Positions 7,249 through 14,222 of a stretch of 14,222 nt of DNA are shown here, piece by piece. Source of the stretch: Patescibacteria group bacterium UBA6164 (lineage in GTDB: Bacteria > Patescibacteriota > Gracilibacteria > BD1-5 > UBA6164). Position numbers and translations under genes: made by a program. Numbering within the stretch: the first letter of the stretch is position 1; each line of letters opens with the position of its first letter. The stretch is from contig DIUG01000057.1 in the NCBI GenBank assembly GCA_002422305.1, positions 1 to 14,222 on the forward strand, written 5' to 3'. The notes beneath the pieces were generated by a model. It saw only the letters and a program-made list of their open reading frames with translations, was not told the DNA's origin and searched no databases.

Positions 7249-7836
7249 ATGAAATTATCTCAAGTCGTTTTTCATAAATCTGTATGATTATGAAGTAGTG
7301 AAGTTTTTATAGATGAAAAAGGGGAAGTGGTTTTCGTTTGAAGGTCAAATATAGGTAAATCTAGTATAATGAATGCATTGTTTGATAAGAAAGATTTAGT
7401 TAAAACAAGTTCAAAACCTGGTAAAACAAGGTTAGCTAATATGTTTTTAGTAGAAAATAAATATTATTTAACGGATTTGCCTGGTTATGGTTTTGCAAAA
7501 TTATGAAAAGAATTAAAGGAACAACTTGATTGATTGATTAGTTGGTATTTAGAAGAAAAGTGAGAATATATAAAAAATGTAATAATTTTAATAGATTCAA
7601 AATTGTGAGCTCAACAAGTGGATATAGATATGTATAAATATATATTAGATTTATGACTACCTGTAACAATTGTGCTTTCAAAAATAGACAAATTAAGTAA
7701 ATCTGAATTATTAAAAAGTATGCAACATGCTAAAGAATATTTTTTTTGACAAGAGGTTTTAGCTGTATCAAGTACAAAAAATATATGAATAAAAGAATTA
7801 TCAAAAATAATAAAAAAATCACTACTTGATAAGTAA
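7249..7836 (+). CDS. engB: Ribosome-biogenesis GTPase EngB (YsxC/YihA)
   Basis: The 195-residue product matches the EngB family in length and motifs: G1 GRSNIGKSS (31-39), G2 threonine in PGKT (T60), G3 DLPGYG (76-81), G4 SKID (144-147, in place of the usual TKxD), and G5 SS (174-175) in AVSSTKNIG. EngB is a small essential GTPase that acts in assembly of the large ribosomal subunit. The G1 glycine at residue 31 is TGA-coded while the P-loop lysine-proximal glycine and those of DLPGYG are GGT, so a standard-code reading would lose the N-terminus. The start is the ATG at 7249 (MKLSQVVFHKSV). A terminator (7853-7889) follows, so co-transcription with the next gene is limited. It is divergent from the EF-hand gene. 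Confidence 0.95.
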
Positions 7837-7852
7837 TTAAATATTTATTATT

Positions 7853-7889
7853 AAAAATGGCTTATTTTAAGGCTATTTTTTGTTTTTTT
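7853..7889 (+). terminator. Intrinsic terminator after engB
   Basis: The arms at 7853-7862 (aaaaatggct) and 7871-7880 (ggctattttt) pair over ten positions with two wobble pairs, around an eight-base loop. A T-rich run continues to 7889. It begins 17 bases after the engB stop. Confidence 0.6.
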
Positions 7890-7936
7890 AACCATTTTCT
7901 TATAAAAACTTTACTTTTTATAAGAAAATGGTTAAA
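7887..7936. repeat. Hairpin with 22-bp perfect stem, no U-tract
   Basis: Bases 7887-7908 pair perfectly with 7915-7936 around a six-base loop. Neither flank gives a proper T-run, so it is not a simple intrinsic terminator, unlike the others here. It lies directly after the engB terminator and ends 37 bases before the next gene's start, so it would be in that gene's leader or promoter region. Possible roles are an mRNA barrier, regulator binding site or mobile inverted repeat. Confidence 0.6.
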
Positions 7937-7973
7937 CTATTTAAAATTAATTTAATAATAATTACTACTAATT

Positions 7974-9164
7974 ATGTTTAAAAAGGATACTAATAATCTA
8001 TTAAATATATCTATGATGATAATAGTATTTTATATTATCTTCTATATATTATACATATGAGCAAAGCTTATTATTCCATTTATAATAGCTCTTTTACTTT
8101 CATTTGCTATTATATGATTATCTAATTTTTTTAAAAAGATTTTAATTTTAATTTTTTCATTTTTTCATCTTGTATGATCATCATCTTTTTTAAAAAAATA
8201 TAAAATACAATCTTTTTTTTTATTTATACCGTCTTTTTTTTCATTTATACTATCATTATCAACATATATCTTTATTTGATGGTTATTGTGAAAAATGATA
8301 GGTTCTAATTTCGAAGATTTAATAAGATTATTACCAGATTATCAAACAAAGGTAATATTGATGATTACTCAAGTTTTCAATTATTTACATATTCCTATAC
8401 CAGTAAGTATATCGGAAATATTATGACAATTAGATTTACAAAAGATATTGTTATGAATACTTAGTTGATTTACTACTATTTTTAGTAATGCTTGAATTAT
8501 TTTATTTTATGTTTTATTTATTCTTTTAGAATACAGATATTTTAAAGAAAAGCTTAATTTAATGATAATTGATAATTTAAATAGGCAACATATTTTTGAA
8601 ACTATCGATAAAATAAAAAGAGATGTAAAATCATATTTTGTAATAAAAACAGTGGTGAGTTTAATTACAGCCATTTTAAGTTATGTTGTTATGAAATTAT
8701 TTCAATTAGATTTTGCTTTATTTTGGGCATTATTAATTTTTATATTAAATTTTATTCCTAATATAGGTTCTATAATAGCTGTTTTATTAGCTTCATTATT
8801 TTCACTTATACAGTTTGATTCATACACTACATTTTTTTTAATTATTTCATGACTTTCATCAATTCAAATATTGATGTGAAATATAATAGAGCCAAAATTT
8901 ATGTGAAATAAATTAAATCTAAGTCCTTTAGTAATTATTATATCACTTTGATTTTGGTGAGCTATATGGTGAATTGTTTGAATGTTATTATCTGTACCTA
9001 TTATGGTTATAATTAATATAATATTAGCAAAAATACCAGCAACTCGTAGTATAGCTATACTACTTTCTGAAAAATGAGATTTACAAATTGATTGAGGTAA
9101 AGATGTTATACAGATTAGAAAAAAAGTTATTAATACAATATCTGAAAGATTTATTAAAAAGTAA
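7974..9164 (+). CDS. AI-2E family transporter / PerM-like permease
   Basis: The 396-residue product has the family plan: two N-terminal TM segments (about 12-45), a hydrophobic pair (about 83-105), a central amphipathic region (115-165), then the conserved C-terminal bundle. Signature strings are NFIPNIGSIIA (about 260-270), GNIIEPKFMGNKLNLSPLVI and LGFWGAIWGIVGMLLSVPIM, which are diagnostic for the family (Pfam AI-2E_transport). Family members are proposed to export AI-2 or act as Na+/H+ antiporters; the substrate here cannot be told. The length is slightly above the typical 340-370. The best-conserved glycines of the C-terminal motif are TGA-coded, so a standard-code reading keeps only the piece at 8562-8852. 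The TAA stop lies in a 42-bp palindrome (9163-9204). Confidence 0.93.
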
Positions 9165-9204
9165 AAAAAATAATTACAAAAATATTTTTGTAATTATTTT
9201 TTTT
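9163..9204. terminator. 42-bp perfect palindrome, bidirectional terminator
   Basis: Bases 9163-9204 are self-complementary with no spacer and end in T8 on both strands. The stop of the AI-2E-family gene overlaps the left edge (9162-9164), and the minus-strand small protein gene stops 12 bases beyond the right edge. It terminates both convergent transcripts. Confidence 0.75.
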
Positions 9205-9215
9205 GAATTAAAAAA

Positions 9216-9488
9216 TTATCAAATATTTAATTCTTTTTCTATTTCATCATTTATATTTTTTTGCATTATAATTTGTTTAATTATTTTTTTCTTATTTGCT
9301 TTTATTTTTTCTTCTTTTCTATATTTTAATAATATATTTATTATAGGTAATATATAATATATTGTTAAAATTATTAAAATTATTAATATTATTAAAATAA
9401 TATATTCAATAAATGAATACTGTGTTAATAATTTTATATTATTTATTATATCGGTTGATGTTGTATAATTATATTCAAATCAAATCAT
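9216..9488 (-). CDS. Small single-TM protein, probable partner of the sortase gene
   Basis: The 90-residue product starts MIGFEYNYTTSTDIINNIKL and has one strong hydrophobic segment of Ile/Leu (about 28-48, IEYIILIILIILIILTIYYI), followed by a Lys-rich helical tail (IKANKKKIIKQIIMQKNINDEIEKEL). The topology suggests a short outside N-terminus and a cytoplasmic charged tail, or the reverse. The start is 20 bases after the sortase stop on the same strand, so the two form an operon ending at the 9163-9204 palindrome. I do not recognise a family; homology to a known domain is not visible. The last codon is TGA (Gly), directly followed by TAA. A role with the sortase is inferred from position only. 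Confidence 0.7.
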
Positions 9489-9508
9489 ATTATTTTAAAT
9501 TAAGGTTT

Positions 9509-10726
9509 TTATTTTTTTTCTATTAACTCTCATACTACTATTAATCTATTAAGGGTAGTTCAAATAGGCCAGCAAGTCATTAGTGTAATTTCTGATTTAT
9601 TTTTATTTCTTTCTAAAATTGATACATCTCCAGGAGTTATTACTTTTTTTTCTTTTATTTTATAAACATATTTTTCTTGTCAGTAATATACAATTACTTC
9701 ATCATCAAATACTACTTTATCTAAAAGAGCAAAAACATCATTATAATCTCATTTCATCCACGGAAAGTTCGATGAATGTCAAAATATAAAACTATTACCA
9801 TCTTCTCAGGGTTTAGAACTACCAGGATATCTAATTATACCATTTTCTAGTTCTTTCATAAATATATCATTTAATTCTTTTTGTCATTCAATTTTTGCAT
9901 TTTTTATTTCAATTAATGGTATATTTTTTCATATTTTTGGTATTATTACTCTATTTTCATAAGGTGTAATTTCTATATTCAAATTAATACTTTCTTTATC
10001 CTGTTCTTTTTTCATTCTTTTTATTGAAAGCTCTGTATCTTGAATATTTTCTTCTAGATTTACCTTTTTTATTTTGTCTTCAATATATTTTTCTTTTATA
10101 CTAGATGCATCTACTGAAGACATAAGTCTTTGTTGTTTGTTTTCTAGTTCTCATTTGAAAATATAACTTTTAGCTATACTTGTATATGCACTATAATTTG
10201 TTGAAATAAGTAAAATTCAAAAAATTAATCCAGAAGTCAATATATATTTTGATATAAATATAATTCAAAAAATTATAGATTTTTTATTTTTAATATCTTC
10301 TTTTTTTGTAACTTTTTTTAAAGTTTCTTTTATTATTTCTTCTTGTATTAATATTTCATTATTAACTAAAGTTTCAATTTTATTAGAATTTATTATATCA
10401 TCTATATTTATTTGATTTATTTCTCAATCTAAAGAATGGTCATTATTTTTGTTTTTTTCTAAATTTAGTTTTGAATTATCATCTGTATTAAGCTCATCTA
10501 AAATATATGATTCTAAATTTAGTTTTGAATTATCATTAGTATTAAGCTCATCTAAAATATATGATTCTAAATTAAATCACGATTTATTATCTGTATTAAT
10601 TTCATCCATAATACAAGATTCTAAATTAATTTTCGAATTATTATTAGAATTTAAATTTTTTGTAGTTAAATCGATATTATTTAAAATATCAATATTTTCT
10701 AAATTTTCTAAATCAATATTTTTCAT
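9509..10726 (-). CDS. Sortase with long repeat-containing N-terminal tail
   Basis: The 405-residue product has a C-terminal sortase domain (about 255-400) with the catalytic triad visible: H317 in FGHSS, C385 in TLMTCWPIGTT and R394 in LNRLIVVG. Sortases cleave a surface-protein sorting signal and join it by transpeptidation. One TM segment (about 150-176) precedes a coiled-coil-like stalk (about 185-245, rich in Lys/Glu), so the enzyme faces outward and residues 1-148 lie in the cytoplasm. This tail is unusual: an 18-residue motif of type NSKLNLESYILDELNTDD is repeated at 30, 48, 66 and, incomplete, 84. The class (D- or E-like) is inferred from the TCWPxGTT motif. The small gene at 9216-9488 is co-transcribed downstream. 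TTGCAT-17-TAAAAT (10820-10792) is a good promoter. Confidence 0.93.
10457..10639 (-). repeat. 54-bp in-frame tandem repeat in the sortase tail
   Basis: The unit encodes 18 residues and occurs three full times plus a partial one (residues 30-47, 48-65, 66-83, 84-90). The second and third units are nearly identical at DNA level and the first differs more, suggesting recent duplication. The frame is kept, so copy number can change without breaking the gene. Confidence 0.75.
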
Positions 10727-10791
10727 TTGTTTTTGTTTTTATTTTTATATTTTTGTTTCTTTATTTATTCATAAAGAATTTGTGTAAATAA

Positions 10792-10820
10792 ATTTTATCA
10801 TAAAAAAAATATTTATGCAA
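10792..10820 (-). promoter_or_regulatory. Sigma-70-type promoter of the sortase operon
   Basis: On the minus strand TTGCAT (10820-10815) and TAAAAT (10797-10792) are separated by 17 bases. The transcript would start near 10785 and leave a leader of about 60 bases before the ATG at 10726. This is one of the two clearest promoters in the window. Confidence 0.55.
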
Positions 10821-10857
10821 AAAATTCACTTATTTTTTTCAAAAATACTTTTATTGT

Positions 10858-10899
10858 TATAAAAAAAGCTTTACCTTGCAAGGTAAAGCTTTTTTTATA
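10858..10899. terminator. 42-bp perfect palindrome after the four-TM gene
   Basis: Bases 10858-10899 are self-complementary, with a GC-containing core (GCTTTACC...) and T7 runs in both directions. The stop of the minus-strand gene (10895-10897) lies inside. It insulates that gene from the sortase promoter (10792-10820) directly downstream. Confidence 0.85.
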
Positions 10900-11356
10900 T
10901 TCTTATTTTATTTATTTTTTCTTTATACTTTAAACAATTAGAAGTGATACACTTTCATGTTATTCAAGCAAAAAGAGGGAATAATCACATAAATAAAATA
11001 AGTGAATCTATATCTAAATCGGGTCAATCAACTATTTTTCAAGAAATATAAAATAATATAATAGCAAAAAATAATTGAAATATTCTCATATGTTTCTTTT
11101 TAAGTAAACATACATTTGATATTCACATAAATACAGGAATAATTCATAAAGAAATCATTACATATTTTATATAATTAGCATGTATTTCATTTATTTCTAA
11201 CCAAAAGAAATTAGAATCAATAACATCACCTTGTATTATTAAATTATAATAAAGGCTAAAAATCAATATTAAACCAAAAATTATTCTAGATATCCTAATA
11301 TTAGCATCGCTAGGTCTTTTTTGCATAAACTTAATAATTCACATCATATTTATCAT
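10895..11356 (-). CDS. Conserved four-TM hypothetical protein
   Basis: The 153-residue product begins MINMMGIIKFMQKRPSDANI and continues RISRIIFGLILIFSLYYNL. Hydrophobic segments lie at about 24-41, 63-83, 91-105 and 117-133, and the C-terminus holds GKCITSNCLKYKEK with two cysteines (136 and 141). The RPSDANIRxxRxxFG start and the GLFPLxAGITGKC motif seem conserved in CPR membrane proteins I recall, with no assigned function. The second half, with a small inner-membrane domain followed by Cys, is reminiscent of YgaP-like/DUF2892 proteins, but this is weak. The start could also be M5 or M11, which would shorten the N-terminus by 4-10 residues; I took the longest frame. It is monocistronic and ends in the palindrome at 10858-10899. 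Confidence 0.8.
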
Positions 11357-11420
11357 ATGTTAAAAAAATAATATTATTGATGCTAATATTACATAAAGTT
11401 TTAAAAAAGCAAAATTAATT

Positions 11421-11449
11421 TTGACTTTTTATAAAAATTTATATAATAC
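11421..11449 (+). promoter_or_regulatory. Promoter of tRNA-Gln
   Basis: TTGACT (11421-11426) is followed after 17 bases by TAATAC (11444-11449); TATAAT at 11442-11447 is an alternative -10 with a 15-base spacer. The tRNA begins at 11478, about 25 bases after the expected start site. Confidence 0.6.
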
Positions 11450-11477
11450 ACAGGCTTTAATAGTATAAAAGTAATAT

Positions 11478-11552
11478 TGGGATGTCGCCAAGCGGTAAGG
11501 CAACGGACTTTGACTCCGTTATGCATAGGTTCGAATCCTATCATCCCAGCCA
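11478..11552 (+). tRNA. tRNA-Gln (anticodon TTG), CCA encoded
   Basis: A full cloverleaf: acceptor TGGGATG/CATCCCA with the U1-A72 pair typical of bacterial tRNA-Gln, D arm CGCC..GGCA type, anticodon stem ACGGA/TCCGT with loop CTTTGAC (anticodon TTG, T33 present), T loop TTCGAAT, discriminator G and encoded CCA. It decodes CAA and CAG. A promoter lies upstream and an imperfect hairpin (11556-11615) follows. Confidence 0.95.
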
Positions 11553-11555
11553 TTT

Positions 11556-11615
11556 AATAATAAGTAATAAGTAATGAATAATTCGGTAATTGTTTATTAT
11601 TTATTGTTTATTATT
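11556..11615 (+). terminator. Imperfect inverted repeat after tRNA-Gln
   Basis: Two A/T-rich arms of about 28 bases (starting AATAATAA and ending TTATTATT) pair with several mismatches around the bases CGG. It lies four bases after the tRNA and may terminate its transcript or mark a processing site. The rest of 11616-11750 holds the rplU leader and no gene. Confidence 0.4.
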
Positions 11616-11750
11616 CTACAAATATTTTAAGACTTAAGAAATAAGAAAAATTAGGGTTTTTGTTTTTTAAGTTTTATACTTAAAGTATATTTATTTCTTG
11701 CAGATTTAAATATACAAAATAAATATTTATTTTTTAATTATATATTAAAT

Positions 11751-12062
11751 ATGTTAGCTGTAATAGAATTAGGTGGAAATCAATTTACTGTAAAAGTAGG
11801 TGATTTAATTAATGTAAAAAAACAAGATAAAGAAGTAGATCTTACTTTTTCAGTAGAGGCTTTATTAATTTCAGATGAAGAATGAAAAGAAACTAAAGTT
11901 TGAGTACCAACTGTTTCTTGATCTAAAATTGAGTTAAAGGTTATTGAACAATTTAAGGGGGAAAAAGTAAGAGTATTTAAAAAGAAATCTAAAAAAAGAT
12001 ATACAAGAAATACTGGTTTTAGAGCACATTTAACTAAGCTTGAAGTTTTATCTATTGCATAA
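11751..12062 (+). CDS. rplU: 50S ribosomal protein bL21
   Basis: The 103-residue product begins MLAVIELGGNQFTVKVGDLI, the canonical bL21 start (usually MYAVIxxGGKQYxVxxGD). It continues with GVPTVSGSKIELKVIEQFKG and the basic C-terminal RNA-binding signature FKKKSKKRYTRNTGFRAHLT. Length is exactly typical. bL21 binds 23S rRNA in the large subunit. The conserved glycines use GGN more than in neighbouring genes (five GGN, three TGA), as expected if strongly expressed genes avoid TGA. Usually rpmA (bL27) follows in bacteria, but not here. A weak promoter candidate is TTGCAG/TAAATA (11698-11725). A terminator hairpin follows at 12074-12118. Confidence 0.97.
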
Positions 12063-12073
12063 AATTATAATTT

Positions 12074-12118
12074 AAAAAACTTATTTTTTGTTATTTTATA
12101 TAACAATATAAGTTTTTT
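12074..12118 (+). terminator. Intrinsic terminator of rplU
   Basis: An outer 10-bp stem (12074-12083 with 12109-12118) and an inner GTTAT/ATAAC stem (12090-12094 with 12100-12104) are followed by a continuous T-run to about 12123. It starts 11 bases after the stop. Confidence 0.7.
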
Positions 12119-12121
12119 TTT

Positions 12122-12149
12122 TTGATTTTTTCAAAAAAGACAATATAAT
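12122..12149 (+). promoter_or_regulatory. Promoter of the LysM-CHAP gene
   Basis: TTGATT (12122-12127) and a perfect TATAAT (12144-12149) are separated by 16 bases. Transcription from about 12156 would give a leader of about 120 bases, which includes the direct repeat pair at 12159-12194. Confidence 0.55.
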
Positions 12150-12158
12150 ATACTTTCC

Positions 12159-12194
12159 GGTAATAATTAAAAATACTGGTAATAATTAAAAATA
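12159..12194 (+). repeat. Tandem 17-mer direct repeat in the LysM-CHAP leader
   Basis: GGTAATAATTAAAAATA occurs at 12159-12175 and 12178-12194 (period 19). It falls at the start of the predicted mRNA leader. It could bind a regulator or be neutral. Confidence 0.5.
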
Positions 12195-12278
12195 GAATTA
12201 TTCATAAGTAAATATTTTAGAGAATTTAAAATTTATATTTACTATACTAAATAATTATTTATCTTTTAAAATAATAAT

Positions 12279-13439
12279 TTGTTTAAAAATTGAAATCAAA
12301 GAGTTAATATAAAAGCTCGTTTAGATAGACATCTAAGAATAATAAAAGAGAATATATGAGTTGGTAAAAATGTTATTAAAAGAGAAAAATCAAATTCTCA
12401 TTTTAATATAGTGATTTTTTTTGTATTTTTAGTTATACCTATTTATCCAAGTTTAGCCTCTTTTGTATATAATACATCTGGTTATGAATTTTATAGATGA
12501 GATATTGATGAATCTTCTATTATTGAATCTTATTTTTGATGAGAAGAACAAGAATGACAATATAGTCCTATGTTAGAATCAAATGATTCATTTATATCTG
12601 TTAATACCATTTTGGATGATGAAAGAGATGTTGCTTGAACAAATGAAATAGTTAATTATGAAGTAAAATCAGGAGATTCACTTTATTCTATTTCATATAA
12701 TTTTAAAATTTCTACAAATTCTATTTATTGGGCAAATAATTTTGAGAAAAATCATGTTATTCACCCTTGAGATATTATTAAAGTTCCACCAGTTTCATGA
12801 TTAATTCATCAAGTACAATCTTGAGATACTATTTCTTCAATTGCTAAAAAATATGAAGTATGAGAAAGTAAAATTTTTGAGCAAAATTGAATAGAAAAAT
12901 GATGAAAATTAATCACAGGAGAAGTTATAGTTATTCCTTGAGCTATTAAAAAAGCTCCACCAAAGCCTATACCAGTCGTTCCTAAAGTTAATGTTATTAC
13001 AAAATGAAAAACTACTACTAATACTAAGAATCAAGCAAAATGATATAGTTTTGTAAATGATTCTACTAGTCAATATGTTAGTAATACATGAAAATATAAA
13101 CTTGTACGGAGACAACCAAAACATACTTTTTATTGGGGAAATTGTACTTGGTATGTTGCTCAATATAAAAATGTAACTTGGTGATGAAATGCTAATGAAT
13201 GGTTAAGAAATGCAAAATCTGCATGAAAATCTACTTGAAGTAATCCTTCTATTTGAGCAATTATTCAGTTTAATGGTAGATGATATAATCCTAGATATGG
13301 TCATGTATGAATAGTTATGGATATAGTTTGATCTGAAATAATAGTTAGTGATATGAATTATAGAAGATTAAATGAAGTTACTTACCGTAAAGTTTCTGTT
13401 AATGATAGATCAATTCAAGGATATATTTATGTAGACTAA
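12279..13439 (+). CDS. Secreted LysM-LysM-CHAP cell-wall hydrolase
   Basis: The 386-residue product has a basic N-terminus, a signal or anchor TM (about 43-60), two LysM domains (about 127-170 with SGDSLYSI and 177-221 with SGDTISSIAKKYEV), a Pro/Lys/Thr linker (226-270) and a CHAP domain (about 283-386). Catalytic C289 (GNCTWYV) and H342 (RYGHVGIV) are visible. LysM binds peptidoglycan glycan; CHAP is an amidase or endopeptidase cutting peptide stems, so the role is wall remodelling or attack on a neighbouring cell's wall. No ATG is present before the TM in this frame; after the upstream TAA (12267-12269) the first usable start is TTG at 12279, giving MFKNGNQRVN. A GTG at residue 45 would leave only a short TM. 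One CGG codon (residue 277) occurs just before the CHAP core. Confidence 0.92.
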
Positions 13440-13459
13440 AAGATATTTATAAATATTAT

Positions 13460-13497
13460 AAAAAAATAAAACAATATATATTGTTTTATTTTTTTTT
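13460..13497. terminator. 36-bp perfect palindrome, bidirectional terminator
   Basis: Bases 13460-13495 are self-complementary with A7/T7 ends and a T-run reaching 13497. It lies 21 bases after the LysM-CHAP stop and 54 bases from the convergent transposase stop, and can terminate both. Confidence 0.75.
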
Positions 13498-13550
13498 ATA
13501 GACTTTAAAAGTTAGTTACTTATAAACTTATAAATATATTAAAATTATAA

Positions 13551-14135
13551 TTACATAAATATATTTTCTTCATTTTCTTTATCAAGTTCCCATTTTATAG
13601 GATTTTCTACTATATATTTTCTAATTTTATTTAATTCAATTTCATTTCTTATAACTCTATCATAATAATTTGGTTGCCAAGCGAAAAAAGTATCATTTAA
13701 CTTATTTATTTCTCTTGTACAAATAGATTTTAAGGATCTTATAATTGTTCATAATTCTCATTTTTTAGGTGAAATTTTAGAGAAATATTCATTTTTATAA
13801 TTTGTATTTACATTATTGTAGAGATGTTGCAATGCAACATCTCTATAGGTATTGTTTCAAAATAAAAATATAATAAAATGAATATGATTTGGCATAACAA
13901 TAAATTCATCAACCGTTGCATAATCAAAATGATTTGGAATTTCTAAATAATATTTTTCTACAATTTTTCAAATATCATTCAAAATCATTTTCTGGTCAAT
14001 AATTTCACCAAAATAATTTTCTCTATTTTTCGTGCAAATTGTGATAAAATATCATCAATTAGATGAATAATCATAATTTTGTAATCTGTTTGATTTTGAG
14101 TTATAAATTTGTTTATATTTATATTCTTGTTGCAT
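13551..14135 (-). CDS. REP-associated tyrosine transposase (RAYT, Y1/HUH family)
   Basis: The 194-residue product has the Y1 transposase plan: an N-terminal strand with YFITICTKNRENYFG (29-43), the HUH metal motif in MPNHIHFII (H84, H86), and the catalytic tyrosine region WQPNYYDRVIRNE (153-165, Y158 most likely). It ends in the typical RKYIVENPIKW helix. RAYTs process REP palindromes as single-stranded DNA at hairpins. Glycines are mixed TGA and GGT, so the gene is adapted to this code. Residues 97-106 (YRDVALQHLY) are encoded by a copy of the REP-like palindrome itself, lying in the usual position between the HUH and Tyr parts; a second copy is just upstream. It is intact, with no frameshift. 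The start ATG at 14135 is the first in frame. Confidence 0.93.
13819..13845. repeat. REP-like palindrome inside the RAYT gene
   Basis: Thirteen bases TAGAGATGTTGCA, a central A, then the reverse complement. It is almost identical to the copy at 14172-14200 (the outermost pair on one side and the centre base differ). It lies fully in the coding frame and translates to residues 97-106 of the transposase. Confidence 0.9.
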
Positions 14136-14171
14136 AGAATTATAATTTAACTGTTATATATTTGTATTACC

Positions 14172-14200
14172 GTAGAGATGTTGCATTGCAACATCTCTAC
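14172..14200. repeat. REP-like palindrome upstream of the RAYT gene
   Basis: Fourteen bases GTAGAGATGTTGCA, a central T, then the reverse complement, starting 37 bases upstream of the RAYT start. This matches the usual arrangement of REP hairpins flanking a RAYT gene. Bases 14201-14222 hold nothing recognisable. Confidence 0.9.
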
Positions 14201-14222
14201 AAAACATTGATTTGATAATATG

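Noticed and set aside
6773..7287. Overlapping plus-strand open frames at 6773-7042 and 7102-7287
   Set aside because: The first and most of the second are antisense to the N-terminal half of the EF-hand membrane protein; the second also runs into engB in another frame. AT-rich Phe/Ile strings, no motif.
9088..9357. A plus-strand frame of 89 codons
   Set aside because: It overlaps the end of the permease in another frame, the palindrome and the antisense of the small TM gene; the hydrophobic stretch is just the complement of A-rich codons.
10457..10639. CRISPR array suggested by regular repeats
   Set aside because: The 54-bp units are contiguous, with no unique spacers, and are in frame inside the sortase gene.
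10449..10787. A plus-strand frame with Ser/Phe-rich repeats
   Set aside because: The repeats are the antisense image of the sortase tail repeats; the minus-strand reading links to a complete sortase domain.
11616..11750. A possible structured rplU leader (autoregulatory L21 element)
   Set aside because: I see only a weak TTAAGT/ACTTAA inverted repeat and a poor promoter candidate; nothing matches a known leader pattern well enough.
12909..13163. A minus-strand frame of 84 codons
   Set aside because: Antisense to the LysM-CHAP gene, whose motifs are on the plus strand.
13819..14200. Two palindromes as ends of a composite element or as CRISPR repeats
   Set aside because: There are only two copies, about 350 bp apart, one inside the coding frame of a RAYT; REP behaviour explains them better.

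Overview
The window is very AT-rich and most genes are interrupted by in-frame TGA codons that fall where glycine belongs. Examples are RecJ DYDVDG, EngB GRSNIGKSS, the sortase and LysM motifs, and an EF-hand loop. TGA therefore means glycine here (genetic code 25 type). That points to the Candidate Phyla Radiation lineages Absconditabacteria (SR1) or Gracilibacteria (BD1-5); I cannot separate the two from this window alone. All coding regions below were assembled by reading TGA as Gly and only TAA/TAG as stops.

Layout. Positions 1-303 hold a short remnant resembling an IS3-type OrfA N-terminus and a hairpin terminator. A tRNA-Arg(GCG) lies on the minus strand (304-381). A 74-residue orphan gene (552-776) has a perfect Shine-Dalgarno and unusual codon use. 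mscL (804-1214, minus) is convergent with it. recJ and recX form a plus-strand pair (1345-3506). On the minus strand follow a conserved CPR hypothetical gene (3555-4091) and a type IV prepilin peptidase (4176-5207). A small membrane protein with a CPSC motif (5428-5892) converges on a large membrane protein with an EF-hand loop (5914-7176, minus); both stop codons lie in one 50-bp perfect palindrome. engB (7249-7836) and an AI-2E/PerM-family permease (7974-9164) follow on the plus strand. A sortase and a small one-TM protein form a minus-strand pair (10726 down to 9216). Then come a four-TM hypothetical protein (10895-11356, minus), tRNA-Gln(TTG) (11478-11552), rplU (11751-12062), and a LysM-LysM-CHAP cell-wall hydrolase (12279-13439). 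Last is a RAYT-type Y1 transposase (13551-14135, minus) with its REP-like palindrome both upstream and inside the gene.

How the genes fit together. Most are housekeeping or envelope genes: repair (RecJ/RecX), ribosome assembly and structure (EngB, bL21), osmotic safety (MscL), pilin processing (prepilin peptidase), surface-protein anchoring (sortase) and wall remodelling (LysM-CHAP). The last three fit an epibiotic CPR cell whose surface structures contact a host, which is inference. Almost every gene end carries a long, often perfect inverted repeat, and at convergent ends these repeats contain the stop codons.

The points most worth a second look are the codon anomaly of the 74-aa gene, the near absence of CGA/CGG codons alongside a tRNA-Arg(GCG) with C33, the REP palindrome inside the RAYT reading frame, the EF-hand that exists only under Gly decoding, and the repeat-bearing cytoplasmic tail of the sortase. 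I saw no CRISPR array, no toxin-antitoxin pair and no clearly new multi-gene system.
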